Origin: Bdellovibrionales bacterium RIFOXYD12_FULL_39_22
GTDB taxonomy: Bacteria > Bdellovibrionota > Bacteriovoracia > Bacteriovoracales > Bacteriovoracaceae
Assembly (NCBI GenBank): GCA_001770205.1
Contig: MEQL01000038.1
Location: 1-64,000, forward strand
Direction of reading: 5' to 3'
DNA length: 64,000 nucleotides
Shown here: positions 1 to 8,610 of the stretch, one piece after another
Layout of the letters: each line of letters starts with the position of its first letter
Numbering within the stretch: position 1 is the stretch's first letter
Notes under the pieces: generated by a model
The model's database searches: none
Told to the model about the DNA's origin: nothing
Seen by the model: the letters and a program-made list of their open reading frames with translations, nothing else
Made by a program: the position numbers and the translations under genes

Positions 1-1
1 A

Positions 2-844
2 ACTTTTGGGTACGTTGAATATGGTTGCATGAATTGTGGCCAGTCAAGACACGTTGTCGCCTTCACATGTAAAACTAAGTTTTGCTTGAGATGCGGGAGA
101 GTGGCATCTGAAAACTTTGTAGCGCAGGTGATGGCCAGGCTTCATCCAGGGATTGTTTATCGTCATTTGATTCTAACCATTCCAGAGCAACTGTATCCAT
201 TTTTCTATAAGAACAGACACGGTAAAAAATTATATAACAACTTCTATCTTTGTGGACGCGACTTTATCGATGACGTGTTTTCTAGGGTGACGAAAAAGGA
301 TTTGAGGAGCGGATCAATTATTGTTCTCCACACAGCTGGAAGAAAAGGAAATTATCGGCCACACCTGCATATAATTGTGATGAATGGAGGCATTGATCTT
401 AAGACTGGTAAGTGGGTAGATATCCCATATTTCCCCTATGAAAAAATCCTACCGAAGAAGTGGCAATATCATCTACTCAAAATGGTACAGAGCTTTGATC
501 CGAGCAAAAAAACGAATAAGTTGGTAGAGGAACTTTATCGTGGATACCCAAATGGTTTTGTAAATTTTTTCATGAAAGGTGATGTTCCAAAGGGGAATAA
601 AAACTTGGTGAAGTACCTTTCGAAATATCTGTTTCGGCCAAGTATATCACTGAAAAGAATTGTAAAGTATGACGAGGACTTGGAAACTGTAGAATATGAG
701 TATGCAGATCATCGGAGCAAAAAAACGGAGAGGGAAGTGACAATGATGGGAAATCTGACAAACATTGGTTGCCTTTTACTGGGGTTGTTGACTGGAATAG
801 ACTTGGAAAAAACTTATATGGTAAACATTTGCTACAGTCAGTGA
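2..844 (+). pseudogene. IS91-like (Y2-type) transposase, truncated at both ends
   Basis: The frame is open to the left edge: before the first ATG (position 29) it reads TFGYVEYGC, so that ATG is internal and the true start lies outside the window. The visible part begins with a cysteine zinc-binding region (GCMNCG, then CKTKFCLRCG), characteristic of IS91-type transposases. It continues with LILTIPEQL and a RPHLHIIVMNGG segment holding the HxH-type metal site of rolling-circle transposases, then LVKYLSKYLFRPSISLKR and ADHRSKKTEREV. Family proteins normally go on through a FIGR..QH segment and a C-terminal zinc finger. Here the similarity stops at about position 740, and the rest of this frame is not transposase-like. 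The copy is therefore probably dead. Family assignment rests on motifs; the exact IS name is unknown. Confidence 0.75.
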
Positions 845-954
845 TGATTGAGGCGTTCCCTCAAGAAACTAATCGGCCAACCGCATCTGAGTTTTTAAAT
901 CTTGCCTACCAATCGGCCATTCAGTGTAAAGGGAATGTTCAAAAATGGCCGTAA
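742..954 (+). pseudogene. 3' remnant of a sugar-phosphate isomerase/epimerase (xylose-isomerase-like TIM barrel)
   Basis: In another frame than the transposase, the sequence reads DKHWLPFTGVVDWNRLGKNL, then SVMIEAFP and ASEFLNLAYQSAI, and ends at the stop at 952-954. The pattern D-H-x-x-P-x-x-G-x-V/I-D-W, then a vm-x-E strand, then p-x-E-F-l-x-x-A-y is typical of the C-terminal end of AP-endonuclease-2 / xylose-isomerase-like epimerases. No start codon or N-terminal part exists; the upstream part has been replaced by transposase sequence at about 740. I read it as the tail of a host gene interrupted by the element or by a later deletion. The family call is from pattern memory only. Confidence 0.5.
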
Positions 955-1012
955 GCAGATAGTTATTATGCAACCAACTTAACCTTGGCCCCAATGCCGG
1001 CCAGTTGGCTTC

Positions 1013-2038
1013 TTAGTAAAGAGCAAATATTTTGACTGTGTAAAAACAGATGGCCGCAACGGCCGCAGAAAAAGGAATAGTGACAAACCAGGCCATGACA
1101 ATTCTTGAGACGATGCTCCAGTTTACTCCCGAGCGGCGAGAGGTTATGCCTACTCCTACGATGGCACCAGAAATAGTATGAGTAGTAGAAACTGGAATTC
1201 CCAGTTGTGTTGCTAAAAATAAGGTCATGGCCCCGGCGGTTTCGGCACAAAATCCATGTACTGGTTTTAGTTTGGATAACTTCATTCCCATTGTTTTAAC
1301 AATCTTCCATCCGCCAAAGGCCGTACCTAAGGCCATGGCCAAGTGGCACGAATAGATAATCCAAGCAGTGCTCCAGTTAGTCATGGATAACTCAACATTT
1401 GCATCAAAAATCCCCGCAGCAATTAGAAGCGCCACAATGATTCCCATAGTCTTTTGAGCATCGTTGCCTCCATGGCCTAAAGAGTACAAAGAGGCGGAGA
1501 TGATTTGCCCCTTTCTAAAAAGAAGGTCAATTTTTTGTAAATGCCATTTCCTAAAGATCCAATAAATAGCGATCATAATGATGATACCAATAACCATTCC
1601 CAAAATCGGCGCTAGTGGAATAAACAGCATTGTCTCTTCTAATTTTGTCCAATTAATTACATCAAATCCTTTATGGGCAATACCGGCCCCGGCCAATCCT
1701 CCGATAAGAGCATGAGAAGAGCTAGTAGGTAGCCCCCACCACCAGGTAATTAAATCCCAAATAATAGCACCCAATAATCCAGTCAACACCACGTATACAA
1801 AGGCCGGATCGCTAGCGTCGATATGGACAATCTTGGCGATAGTAGATGCCACTTTAGGAGCGAAGATAAACATCGCAATAAAGTTAAAAAAGGCTGCCCA
1901 AAAAACGGCCGCACGCGGAGAGAGAACTTTGGTTGAGACGATGGTTGCAATGGAATTAGCAGCATCATGAAATCCATTTATAACATCGAAAATCAGGGCA
2001 ATTATTATGGTGACAATGACAATAGTTGGAATACTCAT
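1013..2038 (-). CDS. pit: Inorganic phosphate transporter, PiT family
   Basis: This 341-residue polytopic inner-membrane protein should bring in phosphate by cation symport. Both copies of the PiT signature are visible: the N-terminal FDVINGFHDAANSIATIV and the C-terminal GIPVSTTHTISGAIVGVG with SLGHGGNDAQKTMG between them. About ten hydrophobic segments span the whole length. The ATG at 2038 is preceded by AGGA ten bases upstream. It lies 45 bp downstream of a DUF47/PhoU-like gene on the same strand, the usual pit partner, so the two are probably one operon. Length fits the short PiT class without a large central loop. Confidence 0.93.
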   Translation of the reverse strand: MSIPTIVIVTIIIALIFDVINGFHDAANSIATIVSTKVLSPRAAVFWAAFFNFIAMFIFAPKVASTIAKIVHIDASDPAFVYVVLTGLLGAIIWDLITWWWGLPTSSSHALIGGLAGAGIAHKGFDVINWTKLEETMLFIPLAPILGMVIGIIIMIAIYWIFRKWHLQKIDLLFRKGQIISASLYSLGHGGNDAQKTMGIIVALLIAAGIFDANVELSMTNWSTAWIIYSCHLAMALGTAFGGWKIVKTMGMKLSKLKPVHGFCAETAGAMTLFLATQLGIPVSTTHTISGAIVGVGITSRRSGVNWSIVSRIVMAWFVTIPFSAAVAAICFYTVKIFALY

Positions 2039-2083
2039 TTATCTTTATCCTGGTTACCGTTTTAAGTAGAAAGACAATTAAAT

Positions 2084-2710
2084 CTAGGCCGATTCAATAT
2101 AGGCACCTTCAATAATTTGAGAAACCTGAGCACAGCGATCGATAGAGGTTTCTAGGCGCTCAAAAATATCTTTCCATTTTATAACGTCGAGGGCGTCATC
2201 TTCTTTGAAAAGTCGAGAAAGAGCGTTGCGGAAAAGATCATCACCTTCATGCTCTAAGTCATGAACGCACTTGCATGCGGCCAAAAGATTGGCGGAGAGT
2301 TTTTTATTGCGAAAGGCCACTAGTGCCTTTTTGATTTCATTTTCGGCGGCGATTAAAATTCTAGCGAACTCTTTAACCTCTGGACGAATTTCAGAAATGT
2401 TATACATAATCATTCTGGCCACCGCCCCATTGAGGTTGTTGGCAATAGAATCCATTCGCTTCATCAAAGTGAAAATATCAGAGCGATCAATTGGAGTTAT
2501 AAAACTTTTATGTAAGATCTCGATACAACCATGAGCAATGATATCCATTTCATGTTCTAAATCTTTTACTTTTTTGGCATGCTGCTCCCATGCAGAAGGA
2601 GAGGCATTGGCCATGTTTAAAACTTCTTGAGTTAGGGTGATGACGAGATCGATGTGTTGTTCAAAATAATCGAAAAAAATTGGCTCTTTGGGTAGGATGT
2701 TCCTAAACAT
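2084..2710 (-). CDS. DUF47 family PhoU-like phosphate transport accessory protein
   Basis: The 208-residue, all-helical, soluble protein starts MFRNILPKEPIFFDYFEQH and contains two PhoU-like three-helix repeats. Each has the acidic metal-binding pattern: VKDLEHEMDIIAHG around residue 50 and CVHDLEHEGDDLFR around residue 150. Members of this family sit next to Pit transporters and are thought to gate or regulate phosphate uptake. GGAG lies five bases before the ATG. The gene is first in the pair with the Pit gene downstream. The phosphate role is inferred from family and neighbour. Confidence 0.88.
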   Translation of the reverse strand: MFRNILPKEPIFFDYFEQHIDLVITLTQEVLNMANASPSAWEQHAKKVKDLEHEMDIIAHGCIEILHKSFITPIDRSDIFTLMKRMDSIANNLNGAVARMIMYNISEIRPEVKEFARILIAAENEIKKALVAFRNKKLSANLLAACKCVHDLEHEGDDLFRNALSRLFKEDDALDVIKWKDIFERLETSIDRCAQVSQIIEGAYIESA

Positions 2711-2857
2711 AAAATCTCCATTGTAAAACAGATTGTTCTGAAAATTATTACCGATATGTCACTGTTTCCCCCTTTTAGTCTGAGTTAGAGGATTTGGCAA
2801 TTATTTTTCAAAGCTCTTTTCGGAAAGCTATTCCGTCATAAGTTTTTTTATTTGCGT

Positions 2858-2886
2858 TTGATAAGGATCAGTTTGATTAATAAAAT
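2858..2886 (+). promoter_or_regulatory. Putative sigma-70 promoter for the lemA operon
   Basis: TTGATA (2858-2863) and TAAAAT (2881-2886) are separated by 17 bases; each matches consensus at five of six positions. It points into the LemA/TPM genes. About 165 bases of leader would precede lemA. The leader carries a strong ribosome site (AGGAAGGAG, ending at 2946) in front of an ATG at 2948 that opens a 60-codon frame overlapping the lemA start out of frame. Otherwise the 343-bp gap 2711-3053 holds nothing I recognise. Confidence 0.5.
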
Positions 2887-3053
2887 TCCAGGCAATTAGA
2901 TTTTTATTTTTAATATACTCATCCTTAAAGTTAAACAGGAAGGAGATATGGGGAGTCGAGAAATGGCCCCACTTAGGACTCTAAATACTCTTTACATAGA
3001 AGTAGAGTTTTGCGAAAATTCACCAACTATTAATTTTTTACGGCAGGAGTTTT

Positions 3054-3638
3054 ATGAAACTATTACTATTAAATATTTTGGCACTCATTTTATTATCGGG
3101 TTGTGGCATTCAATCTATTCCGCAGAGTAAAAATAACGTTGAAGCAACCTTAGCGGAAATCACTAATCAGTATAAACGGCGAGCAGATCTTATTCCTAAT
3201 CTAGTTAATGTAGTGAAGGGGTATGCACAGCACGAGAGTGAAACACTTGTTCAGGTTACAGAGGCGCGTTCAAAGGCCTCACAAGCGACTATCGATCCAA
3301 CCAATATGTCAGCAGAGAAGTTGCAAGAATTTCAAAAAGCACAAGGCAATTTATCGCAAGCGTTGGGAAGATTAATGGTAATCGTAGAAAAATATCCAGA
3401 ACTTAAGGCCGATCAAAATTTTCGCGACTTACAAGCACAATTAGAGGGAACTGAAAATCGTATTACTGTAGCGCGGAATCGTCATATTGAAGCAATAAAA
3501 AATTTTAATGACTTGGTAACTGTTCCACCTTCTAGTTGGACTAATTCTTTATTTTTTCATCATGAAAAAATGGCCCAATGGACGGTATCGGAAGCAGAAA
3601 AGGCGGCCGTAGAAAAAGCGCCGGAAGTTAAATTTTAA
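3054..3638 (+). CDS. lemA: LemA family lipoprotein
   Basis: The 194-residue protein has a lipoprotein signal (LALILLSGCG, acylated Cys about residue 17) followed by the LemA helical core: NNVEATLAEITNQYKRRADLIPNLV, then AQHESETLVQVTEARSKA, and the late YPELKADQNF and TENRITVARNRHIEAIKNFN. LemA proteins are membrane-anchored helical bundles of poorly known function, usually encoded with TPM-domain proteins, as here. AGGAG stands four bases before the ATG. The stop overlaps the next start (TAATG), so translation of the following gene is probably coupled. Confidence 0.92.
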   Translation: MKLLLLNILALILLSGCGIQSIPQSKNNVEATLAEITNQYKRRADLIPNLVNVVKGYAQHESETLVQVTEARSKASQATIDPTNMSAEKLQEFQKAQGNLSQALGRLMVIVEKYPELKADQNFRDLQAQLEGTENRITVARNRHIEAIKNFNDLVTVPPSSWTNSLFFHHEKMAQWTVSEAEKAAVEKAPEVKF

Positions 3639-4378
3639 TGAATAGTTACTACAAAATTGTGAGAAAGCTACTATACATCGCCTTATCTTCTATCGTCTTT
3701 TATTCGGTCATGGCCGTGGTAGAGATTTCTGCTCTAACTGGGCCAGTAGAAGATCACGCGGAGATTATTAACTCGCAAATAGAGCGGCAAATTGATCAAA
3801 TCTCTTTGGCGCTTAAAGATGCTACTGAAACTCAACTTCAGGTTTTAACGATTGCTTCCCTTGAAGAGGAAGATATTGAGTCTTTTGCTATTCGCGTTTT
3901 TGATAAGTGGAAGTTAGGCAATAATACTTCTCGCCGAGGAGTTTTATTGTTAGTTGCAGTTCAAGAGCGGAGGATGCGCATTGAAGTTGGCCAAGGATTG
4001 GAAGGAGATCTTCCCGACGCCTATGCTAAACGGATAATTGATAATTTTATAGTGCCGGCATTTCGCGAGTCGAGATTTTCTGAAGGTATTTTGGCCGGTG
4101 TAATTGAAATTATAAAATATACTGATCCTAATTTTGAAGCGGCGAAATTAATAGATTACAAATATCACCGGATCTCTAGATCAAATGGCCCAAGTACTTT
4201 AAGTTTGCCTTTCATTTTATTTATTTTATTTTTAGTAGTTTTTATTCTTCCTCGGCGTAGAGGATTTAGCTCTTTTGGTGGCAGTGGATGGGGACATGGA
4301 GGAAGAGGAGGGGGCCGATCTTCTTGGGGCGGCGGCGGTGGATTTTCTAGCGGGGGAGGAGCGTCTGGTTCCTGGTAA
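3638..4378 (+). CDS. TPM-domain membrane protein (YgcG-like)
   Basis: The 246-residue protein has an N-terminal hydrophobic segment serving as signal or anchor (about 10-30). A TPM domain follows (about 35-180) with QLQVLTIASLEEEDIESFA, GVLLLVAVQERRMRIEVGQGLEG and IIDNFIVPAFRESRFSEGI. A second membrane segment (about 190-207) precedes an extremely glycine/serine-rich tail (GGSGWGHGGRGGGRSSWGGG) ending the protein. This is the usual YgcG layout. TPM domains have been linked to phosphatase activity and to photosystem repair in plants; the bacterial role is unclear. It overlaps lemA by one base. Confidence 0.88.
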   Translation: MNSYYKIVRKLLYIALSSIVFYSVMAVVEISALTGPVEDHAEIINSQIERQIDQISLALKDATETQLQVLTIASLEEEDIESFAIRVFDKWKLGNNTSRRGVLLLVAVQERRMRIEVGQGLEGDLPDAYAKRIIDNFIVPAFRESRFSEGILAGVIEIIKYTDPNFEAAKLIDYKYHRISRSNGPSTLSLPFILFILFLVVFILPRRRGFSSFGGSGWGHGGRGGGRSSWGGGGGFSSGGGASGSW

Positions 4379-4401
4379 TATGTTTTTGATCGAGGTGTTT
4401 G

Positions 4402-5079
4402 GTGAAAAATTTTTTTAGAAACATAAAATATCGCAGCTTGGGTGCTTTAATTAATGATGAACTAAAGGCGGCGGTTGCGGAGGCGATTGAAAAAGTTGAG
4501 CATACTACTTCTGGAGAAGTTGTGGTTATGATTGCACCGTCTTCTTCGGCGTTAGCGTACGTCACAACTAGCTGGATATTGCTTACGACTTCATTGCTGT
4601 TTACCTTTTTTATTGGTGCTAATAAATTAGGATTTAATTTTACCGAGGTGACAATTATCATCGTTAGTGCGCTGGCCTTTACTTGTGGTTATCTTCTTTC
4701 TCTTAGTTGGTTTGGTAAAAGATTTTTTTTGCATGTAGATGATCGTCACCAGAATGTGCTAAATCGTGCTCGTTTTGAGTTCCATCTTCATCGATTAAAC
4801 AAGACACAGAAGGCAACTGGGGTCCTTATTTTTGTATCGCTATTAGAGCGAGAGGCGGTAGTGTGGGGAGATGAGTTAATTGCCAAGAAATTACCAACAG
4901 AAACGTGGACAAATATTTTAAACCATCTGATTGCCAACTTTAAAGCAGGGAAGTTGCAGTTGGGATTAACTGAGGCAATTGAAGAAGTTGGGCAAATATT
5001 AAAAGAGCATTTTCCGGCAGTGGCGACCGAAAGAAACGACAATGAAATTAGCAATGAACTTATTTTGTTAGAGGACTAA
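4402..5079 (+). CDS. Second TPM-domain membrane protein
   Basis: A 225-residue protein with an N-terminal TPM-like stretch (ALINDELKAAVAEAIEKVEHTTSGEVVVMI) followed by two membrane segments (about residues 53-70 and 80-100). A cytoplasmic or periplasmic C-terminal part follows, with RARFEFHLHRLNKTQKATGVLIFVSLLEREAVVWGD. I chose GTG at 4402 because GAGG (4392-4395) is six bases away; an adjacent TTG at 4399 is closer to it. It is the third gene of the LemA-TPM-TPM operon, 23 bp after the preceding stop. Such triplets recur in Gram-negative bacteria; the function is not known. Confidence 0.8.
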   Translation: MKNFFRNIKYRSLGALINDELKAAVAEAIEKVEHTTSGEVVVMIAPSSSALAYVTTSWILLTTSLLFTFFIGANKLGFNFTEVTIIIVSALAFTCGYLLSLSWFGKRFFLHVDDRHQNVLNRARFEFHLHRLNKTQKATGVLIFVSLLEREAVVWGDELIAKKLPTETWTNILNHLIANFKAGKLQLGLTEAIEEVGQILKEHFPAVATERNDNEISNELILLED

Positions 5080-5097
5080 TAAATTTCAGTCTGGACA

Positions 5098-5892
5098 CTA
5101 GATGGCCCATGGCCTGGCATTTTTATTTTTTCTTTTAAATTCGATTAATCTTGCAGCAACACTGATTGAAATTTCTTCTGGACTAACGGCACCAATATCT
5201 AGGCCAACAGGAGATTCAATGCGCGAAATTACTTCTTCGGTAATCCCTACTTCTTTCAAACGGACAAAAGCTGCACTAATTTTTCGCCTTGAACCAATCA
5301 TACCCAACCAGCCAAAGTCAGAATGAGTAACGGTTTCAAGAATTGTTTGGTCGTGGGTATGGCCTCTAGTGACAATCAGGATAAAATCTTTTTTTGAAGC
5401 TTTATATTTTTGAGCAAATTCTAAAAAATCAGAAACGACTACGCGATCGGCCATGGGGAAGCGCTCAGCGTTTGCCCACTCCGAACGATCATCAACAACG
5501 GTAACATGAAATCCTAGCATTTTAGCAATAGAGCAGGTGGGAAGCGCAATGTGGCCGGCACCATAAATGATTAAATGATCGCGGCCTTCAATTGGTTCAA
5601 TATATGCCTGGACTTGTCCTCCACATGCCATGTTAAGGTCTGTGACAAGATTTAACTTTACTGTTTTTGCTTGCTGACTATTAATGACTTCTAACGATAG
5701 CTCGGCCAGTTTATTTTCAATTGCACCGCCCCCCACGGTCCCTAATATTTCACCAGACTCTTTAACAATCATTTTGGCGCTAGCAATTTGTGGCGCAGAT
5801 CCATCAACGCTGATTAGAATGCAAAGCGCTGCCCCTTCACCGCTTTCTTGGATTCTAATTATTTCTTGATAGATGTTGATTGTTTCTTTCAT
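5098..5892 (-). CDS. XdhC/CoxI family protein
   Basis: The 264-residue protein has the XdhC-CoxI N-terminal domain (GEGAALCILISVDGSAP, GTVGGGAIENKLAE, then the MACGGQVQAYIEP segment). A C-terminal Rossmann-like domain follows (DHLIIYGAGHIALP, VTVVDDRSEWANAERFP, DFILIVTRGHTHDQTILE, WLGMIGSRRKISAAFVRL, GLDIGAVSPEEISISVAARLI). Family members help insert sulfurated molybdenum cofactor into xanthine dehydrogenase-type enzymes. No molybdenum hydroxylase is in this window, so its client is elsewhere or it acts differently. AGGA lies six bases before the ATG. It converges on the TPM operon with a 19-bp gap. Confidence 0.88.
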   Translation of the reverse strand: MKETINIYQEIIRIQESGEGAALCILISVDGSAPQIASAKMIVKESGEILGTVGGGAIENKLAELSLEVINSQQAKTVKLNLVTDLNMACGGQVQAYIEPIEGRDHLIIYGAGHIALPTCSIAKMLGFHVTVVDDRSEWANAERFPMADRVVVSDFLEFAQKYKASKKDFILIVTRGHTHDQTILETVTHSDFGWLGMIGSRRKISAAFVRLKEVGITEEVISRIESPVGLDIGAVSPEEISISVAARLIEFKRKNKNARPWAI

Positions 5893-5909
5893 CGTATTCC
5901 TGTTCGTAT

Positions 5910-8567
5910 TTATGGTAGCGCCGTCATTTGTTGTATTATTTCAGGACTTAGTGGTTGATTCCAAAAATAGTACTTCACAATGTTGCCATTAAGCTGGTTT
6001 TGCTGATTAATATCACTACCAAGTTTGACAATGGTCGAGGCCTGCGGCAGAGACATGGAGGTTGTAGTCGCGAACGAGCTAGTTCCATTTAGACTGCCAT
6101 AAAATCCGTTGTTGGTATAGGCATAGGCCGTTTTGTTGCGCGAATTCATTAATACCGGGGCCGGGGATTTTTGAGTTAGACTAGTGCCATTGCCGACTAT
6201 TTCAAAATTAAGATAGCTAGATGGATCAAGGTAAATAGTGTGATGGTTATTTGTGTCTTGATCTGTGGCAAACAAAAAGGAATCCATTTGCGAATTTGGA
6301 TATTTGTTAATCCACTCAATAAAGATAGTTCCATTGGTTGCGTTGATGTTGGCAAAACTTGAGGAGAGATCATCGTTAGATCGGGAGATCGAAGATCCGT
6401 TTGTTGGAATGTATGATGTTGGAGTGTCCCTTTCTTCAAGTTGAGCTCCAAACAGATAGATTGAGCCGACTGTTGCAATATCTGCGCTGGATGACAATAC
6501 AGAGTTATATGCTACGAAAACACGGGCCTCCCAGTTGCTGCCAGTAGTATTGTATTCTCTCACCCAGAGACGAAACCATCCATTAGGATATCTTTCTATA
6601 CCAAAATCTTCGGGTGGATTGCCACAAAAGCCAGAATTGGTTGATGATCCAGATGATAGATCAAAGACGGCACCCGCGCAGCTGCTAGCGGGTACTGCAA
6701 GATAAAGAGATACAATATGAGCTGTATTGGGTTTGGCAAACACTGAAAAAACGGCCTGGGCGGATGATTTGCTTCTCGTAGTTGTAACATAGCCGGCGTT
6801 AAAAGCATTGGAGTTGTCATCAGTAACCTCATCGGCCATTGTTGTGCTGGCCGGAGCAACTACTATGTTAGAGGTAACGGCCGTTGATATTTTAGTCCAG
6901 GCACTATTAGAAAAATCCTCTGAATAGTTTATTAGATTGGTGGAGGAAGGTTCCACCAAAAGGCCCATAATGTATAGAGCATAATCGTATTCAAATCGTT
7001 CTATATTGCTTGCTGCTTCTACATAGTTACCAGAGTTATTTAAATAATATCCGGAAGTGTTTCGAGTAAGATTCCACGCGCTGGGCATCGAATATTGAAA
7101 ATCGTAAGAGTGGGTAGTTGCGACTATTGTTAAATTTATATCATGAGATCCATTAGCGTCGGAAATGGTTAATGTATCGTTACCACTTGCAATTGGTGAG
7201 TAGATACCACTTAAATTGTTAATGCTGCCAATAGCATTGTTGCTGTTAGAGTAATTTATAGGAGGGGTTCCTCCGAGGATGAATTTTGAAGCATCAAAAG
7301 AGAATTCGTAAGTGGCGATGAGATTTGTTGTTGTAATTGCAAGGGGTGCATTTTCGACAATAAAGCTAAAGGTATAGGTAGTCCCGAGTGTTAGGCCATT
7401 TATTCCTTGAGCAGAGCTGGGAATTCTAACGTAATATCTACCTGCAACAAGCGATGATACGGAATAGATGACATCATGGTTATCATTTGCGGCAGAAGAG
7501 TAAGTTATTGGTAAGCAAGCAATAAAATTTTCGTAAGTAGATAGTTCAATCGTTGTATTGTGGCATGATCCGCCGCTACTTCCTAAAATTGATTTTAGAT
7601 CCATTTCAAGATTAAAATTTATGGAAACAGATGATATCGGGGCCAATACGGTTGAATCGCTAACTGGGTCTGTGGAAAGAACAGTCAAGTAATTGGGGAT
7701 AGTGTTTTCGTTAGTAGTATATATCTGTGCTGTGTAGGAATCTTGGCCCACGTCCAGCACCACTGCTTTATCCGCCAATGTGCCCAGTCCAAAGTTTATT
7801 CCAAACGCTGTTGTTTCAGGATCAGCACAGGCCGCATCTTTATATCCAATGATTGTCGGAAAAACGATATCGTTGATTAGGTTAGTTCCTACCGGGATTT
7901 GTATATTGGTGGAGATATAACCGCTGTCTAATGGGAAGCAAGTGCTGACAAAATTGTCAATTGATGTAGTTGATGGGATTGCCGTTTTTTCTTGAAGTTT
8001 AGAAAGTTGTTCCAATTCATATTGGGGAATTGAGATTTTTATTGAATTTATGTTTCCTGGATAAGTACAGCCGAGACCTCCGCCATCATCATAAGCACAG
8101 CTCCTTATATTCAATGTTTTAAAGCTCTCTTCTGTCATGTAATCTTGATTTGCATATTGCGAAGTCGTAAGACAGTTGTTTGTATTAATTGTGAGTGAGA
8201 TTGTGGTATTATTACCATCTAGTGTTTGCGTAATTTCTGAAGAACATCGAGCAGTACCAAGCATTATTGCGTTAGAGATTACTGAGCCTAATTCTTGATC
8301 TAGTCCACTCCAGCCCATAGCAATAAACTTCCAAGTGCCGTTTGTCAGGAAAACTGTTTTTGTTTCTAGTGGTGAGTTCAAACTAGTTACAAACGCACTA
8401 TCGTTTGTGGTTGAGTATCCGGCAATAATGACTCCTCCGTTTAACTCAATGGTGCGAGTTCCTTGAGTGGCAAATTGTGTTGAGAATGTTATTTGAGATT
8501 TTCCTGGCCTTTTTGCACAAGAGTTAAGGGATAATACCACTAGTAATAATAATAAAAAAACTTTCAA
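5910..8567 (-). CDS. Large secreted lipoprotein with an SbsA-like Ig segment and a phage-fibre-like C-terminal half
   Basis: This 885-residue protein has a lipoprotein signal (LLVVLSLNSCAKR, Cys about residue 17), with TTG as start and AGAGG six bases before it. The N-terminal 300 residues are Ser/Thr/Asn rich with scattered cysteines. Around 295-410 is a bacterial Ig-like (SbsA/Big_5-type) segment: VLSTDPVSDSTVLAPISSVSINFN ending in LGTTYTFSFIV, written here from two adjoining pieces. From about 535 come EPSSTNLINYSEDFSNSAW and, later, YPNGWFRLWVREY and LFGAQLEERDTPTSYIPTN, a pattern known from phage tail-fibre/spike proteins and other surface glycan-binding proteins. The last 180 residues look like a LamG/concanavalin fold (NGTIFIEWINKYPN, LGSDINQQNQLNG). 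Probably a surface adhesin; the function is unproven. Confidence 0.7.
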   Translation of the reverse strand: MKVFLLLLLVVLSLNSCAKRPGKSQITFSTQFATQGTRTIELNGGVIIAGYSTTNDSAFVTSLNSPLETKTVFLTNGTWKFIAMGWSGLDQELGSVISNAIMLGTARCSSEITQTLDGNNTTISLTINTNNCLTTSQYANQDYMTEESFKTLNIRSCAYDDGGGLGCTYPGNINSIKISIPQYELEQLSKLQEKTAIPSTTSIDNFVSTCFPLDSGYISTNIQIPVGTNLINDIVFPTIIGYKDAACADPETTAFGINFGLGTLADKAVVLDVGQDSYTAQIYTTNENTIPNYLTVLSTDPVSDSTVLAPISSVSINFNLEMDLKSILGSSGGSCHNTTIELSTYENFIACLPITYSSAANDNHDVIYSVSSLVAGRYYVRIPSSAQGINGLTLGTTYTFSFIVENAPLAITTTNLIATYEFSFDASKFILGGTPPINYSNSNNAIGSINNLSGIYSPIASGNDTLTISDANGSHDINLTIVATTHSYDFQYSMPSAWNLTRNTSGYYLNNSGNYVEAASNIERFEYDYALYIMGLLVEPSSTNLINYSEDFSNSAWTKISTAVTSNIVVAPASTTMADEVTDDNSNAFNAGYVTTTRSKSSAQAVFSVFAKPNTAHIVSLYLAVPASSCAGAVFDLSSGSSTNSGFCGNPPEDFGIERYPNGWFRLWVREYNTTGSNWEARVFVAYNSVLSSSADIATVGSIYLFGAQLEERDTPTSYIPTNGSSISRSNDDLSSSFANINATNGTIFIEWINKYPNSQMDSFLFATDQDTNNHHTIYLDPSSYLNFEIVGNGTSLTQKSPAPVLMNSRNKTAYAYTNNGFYGSLNGTSSFATTTSMSLPQASTIVKLGSDINQQNQLNGNIVKYYFWNQPLSPEIIQQMTALP

Positions 8568-8610
8568 AAGATACCTCTTATGTTAAGTGTCACTACAAAA
8601 ATCATCCTGC

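Noticed and set aside
570..761. Open frame on the minus strand across the transposase end
   Set aside because: It is a shadow of the transposase frame, with no ribosome site and a composition unlike a real protein.
966..1250. 94-codon minus-strand frame in the Pit gene
   Set aside because: It lies wholly within the strongly conserved phosphate transporter frame and has no family resemblance.
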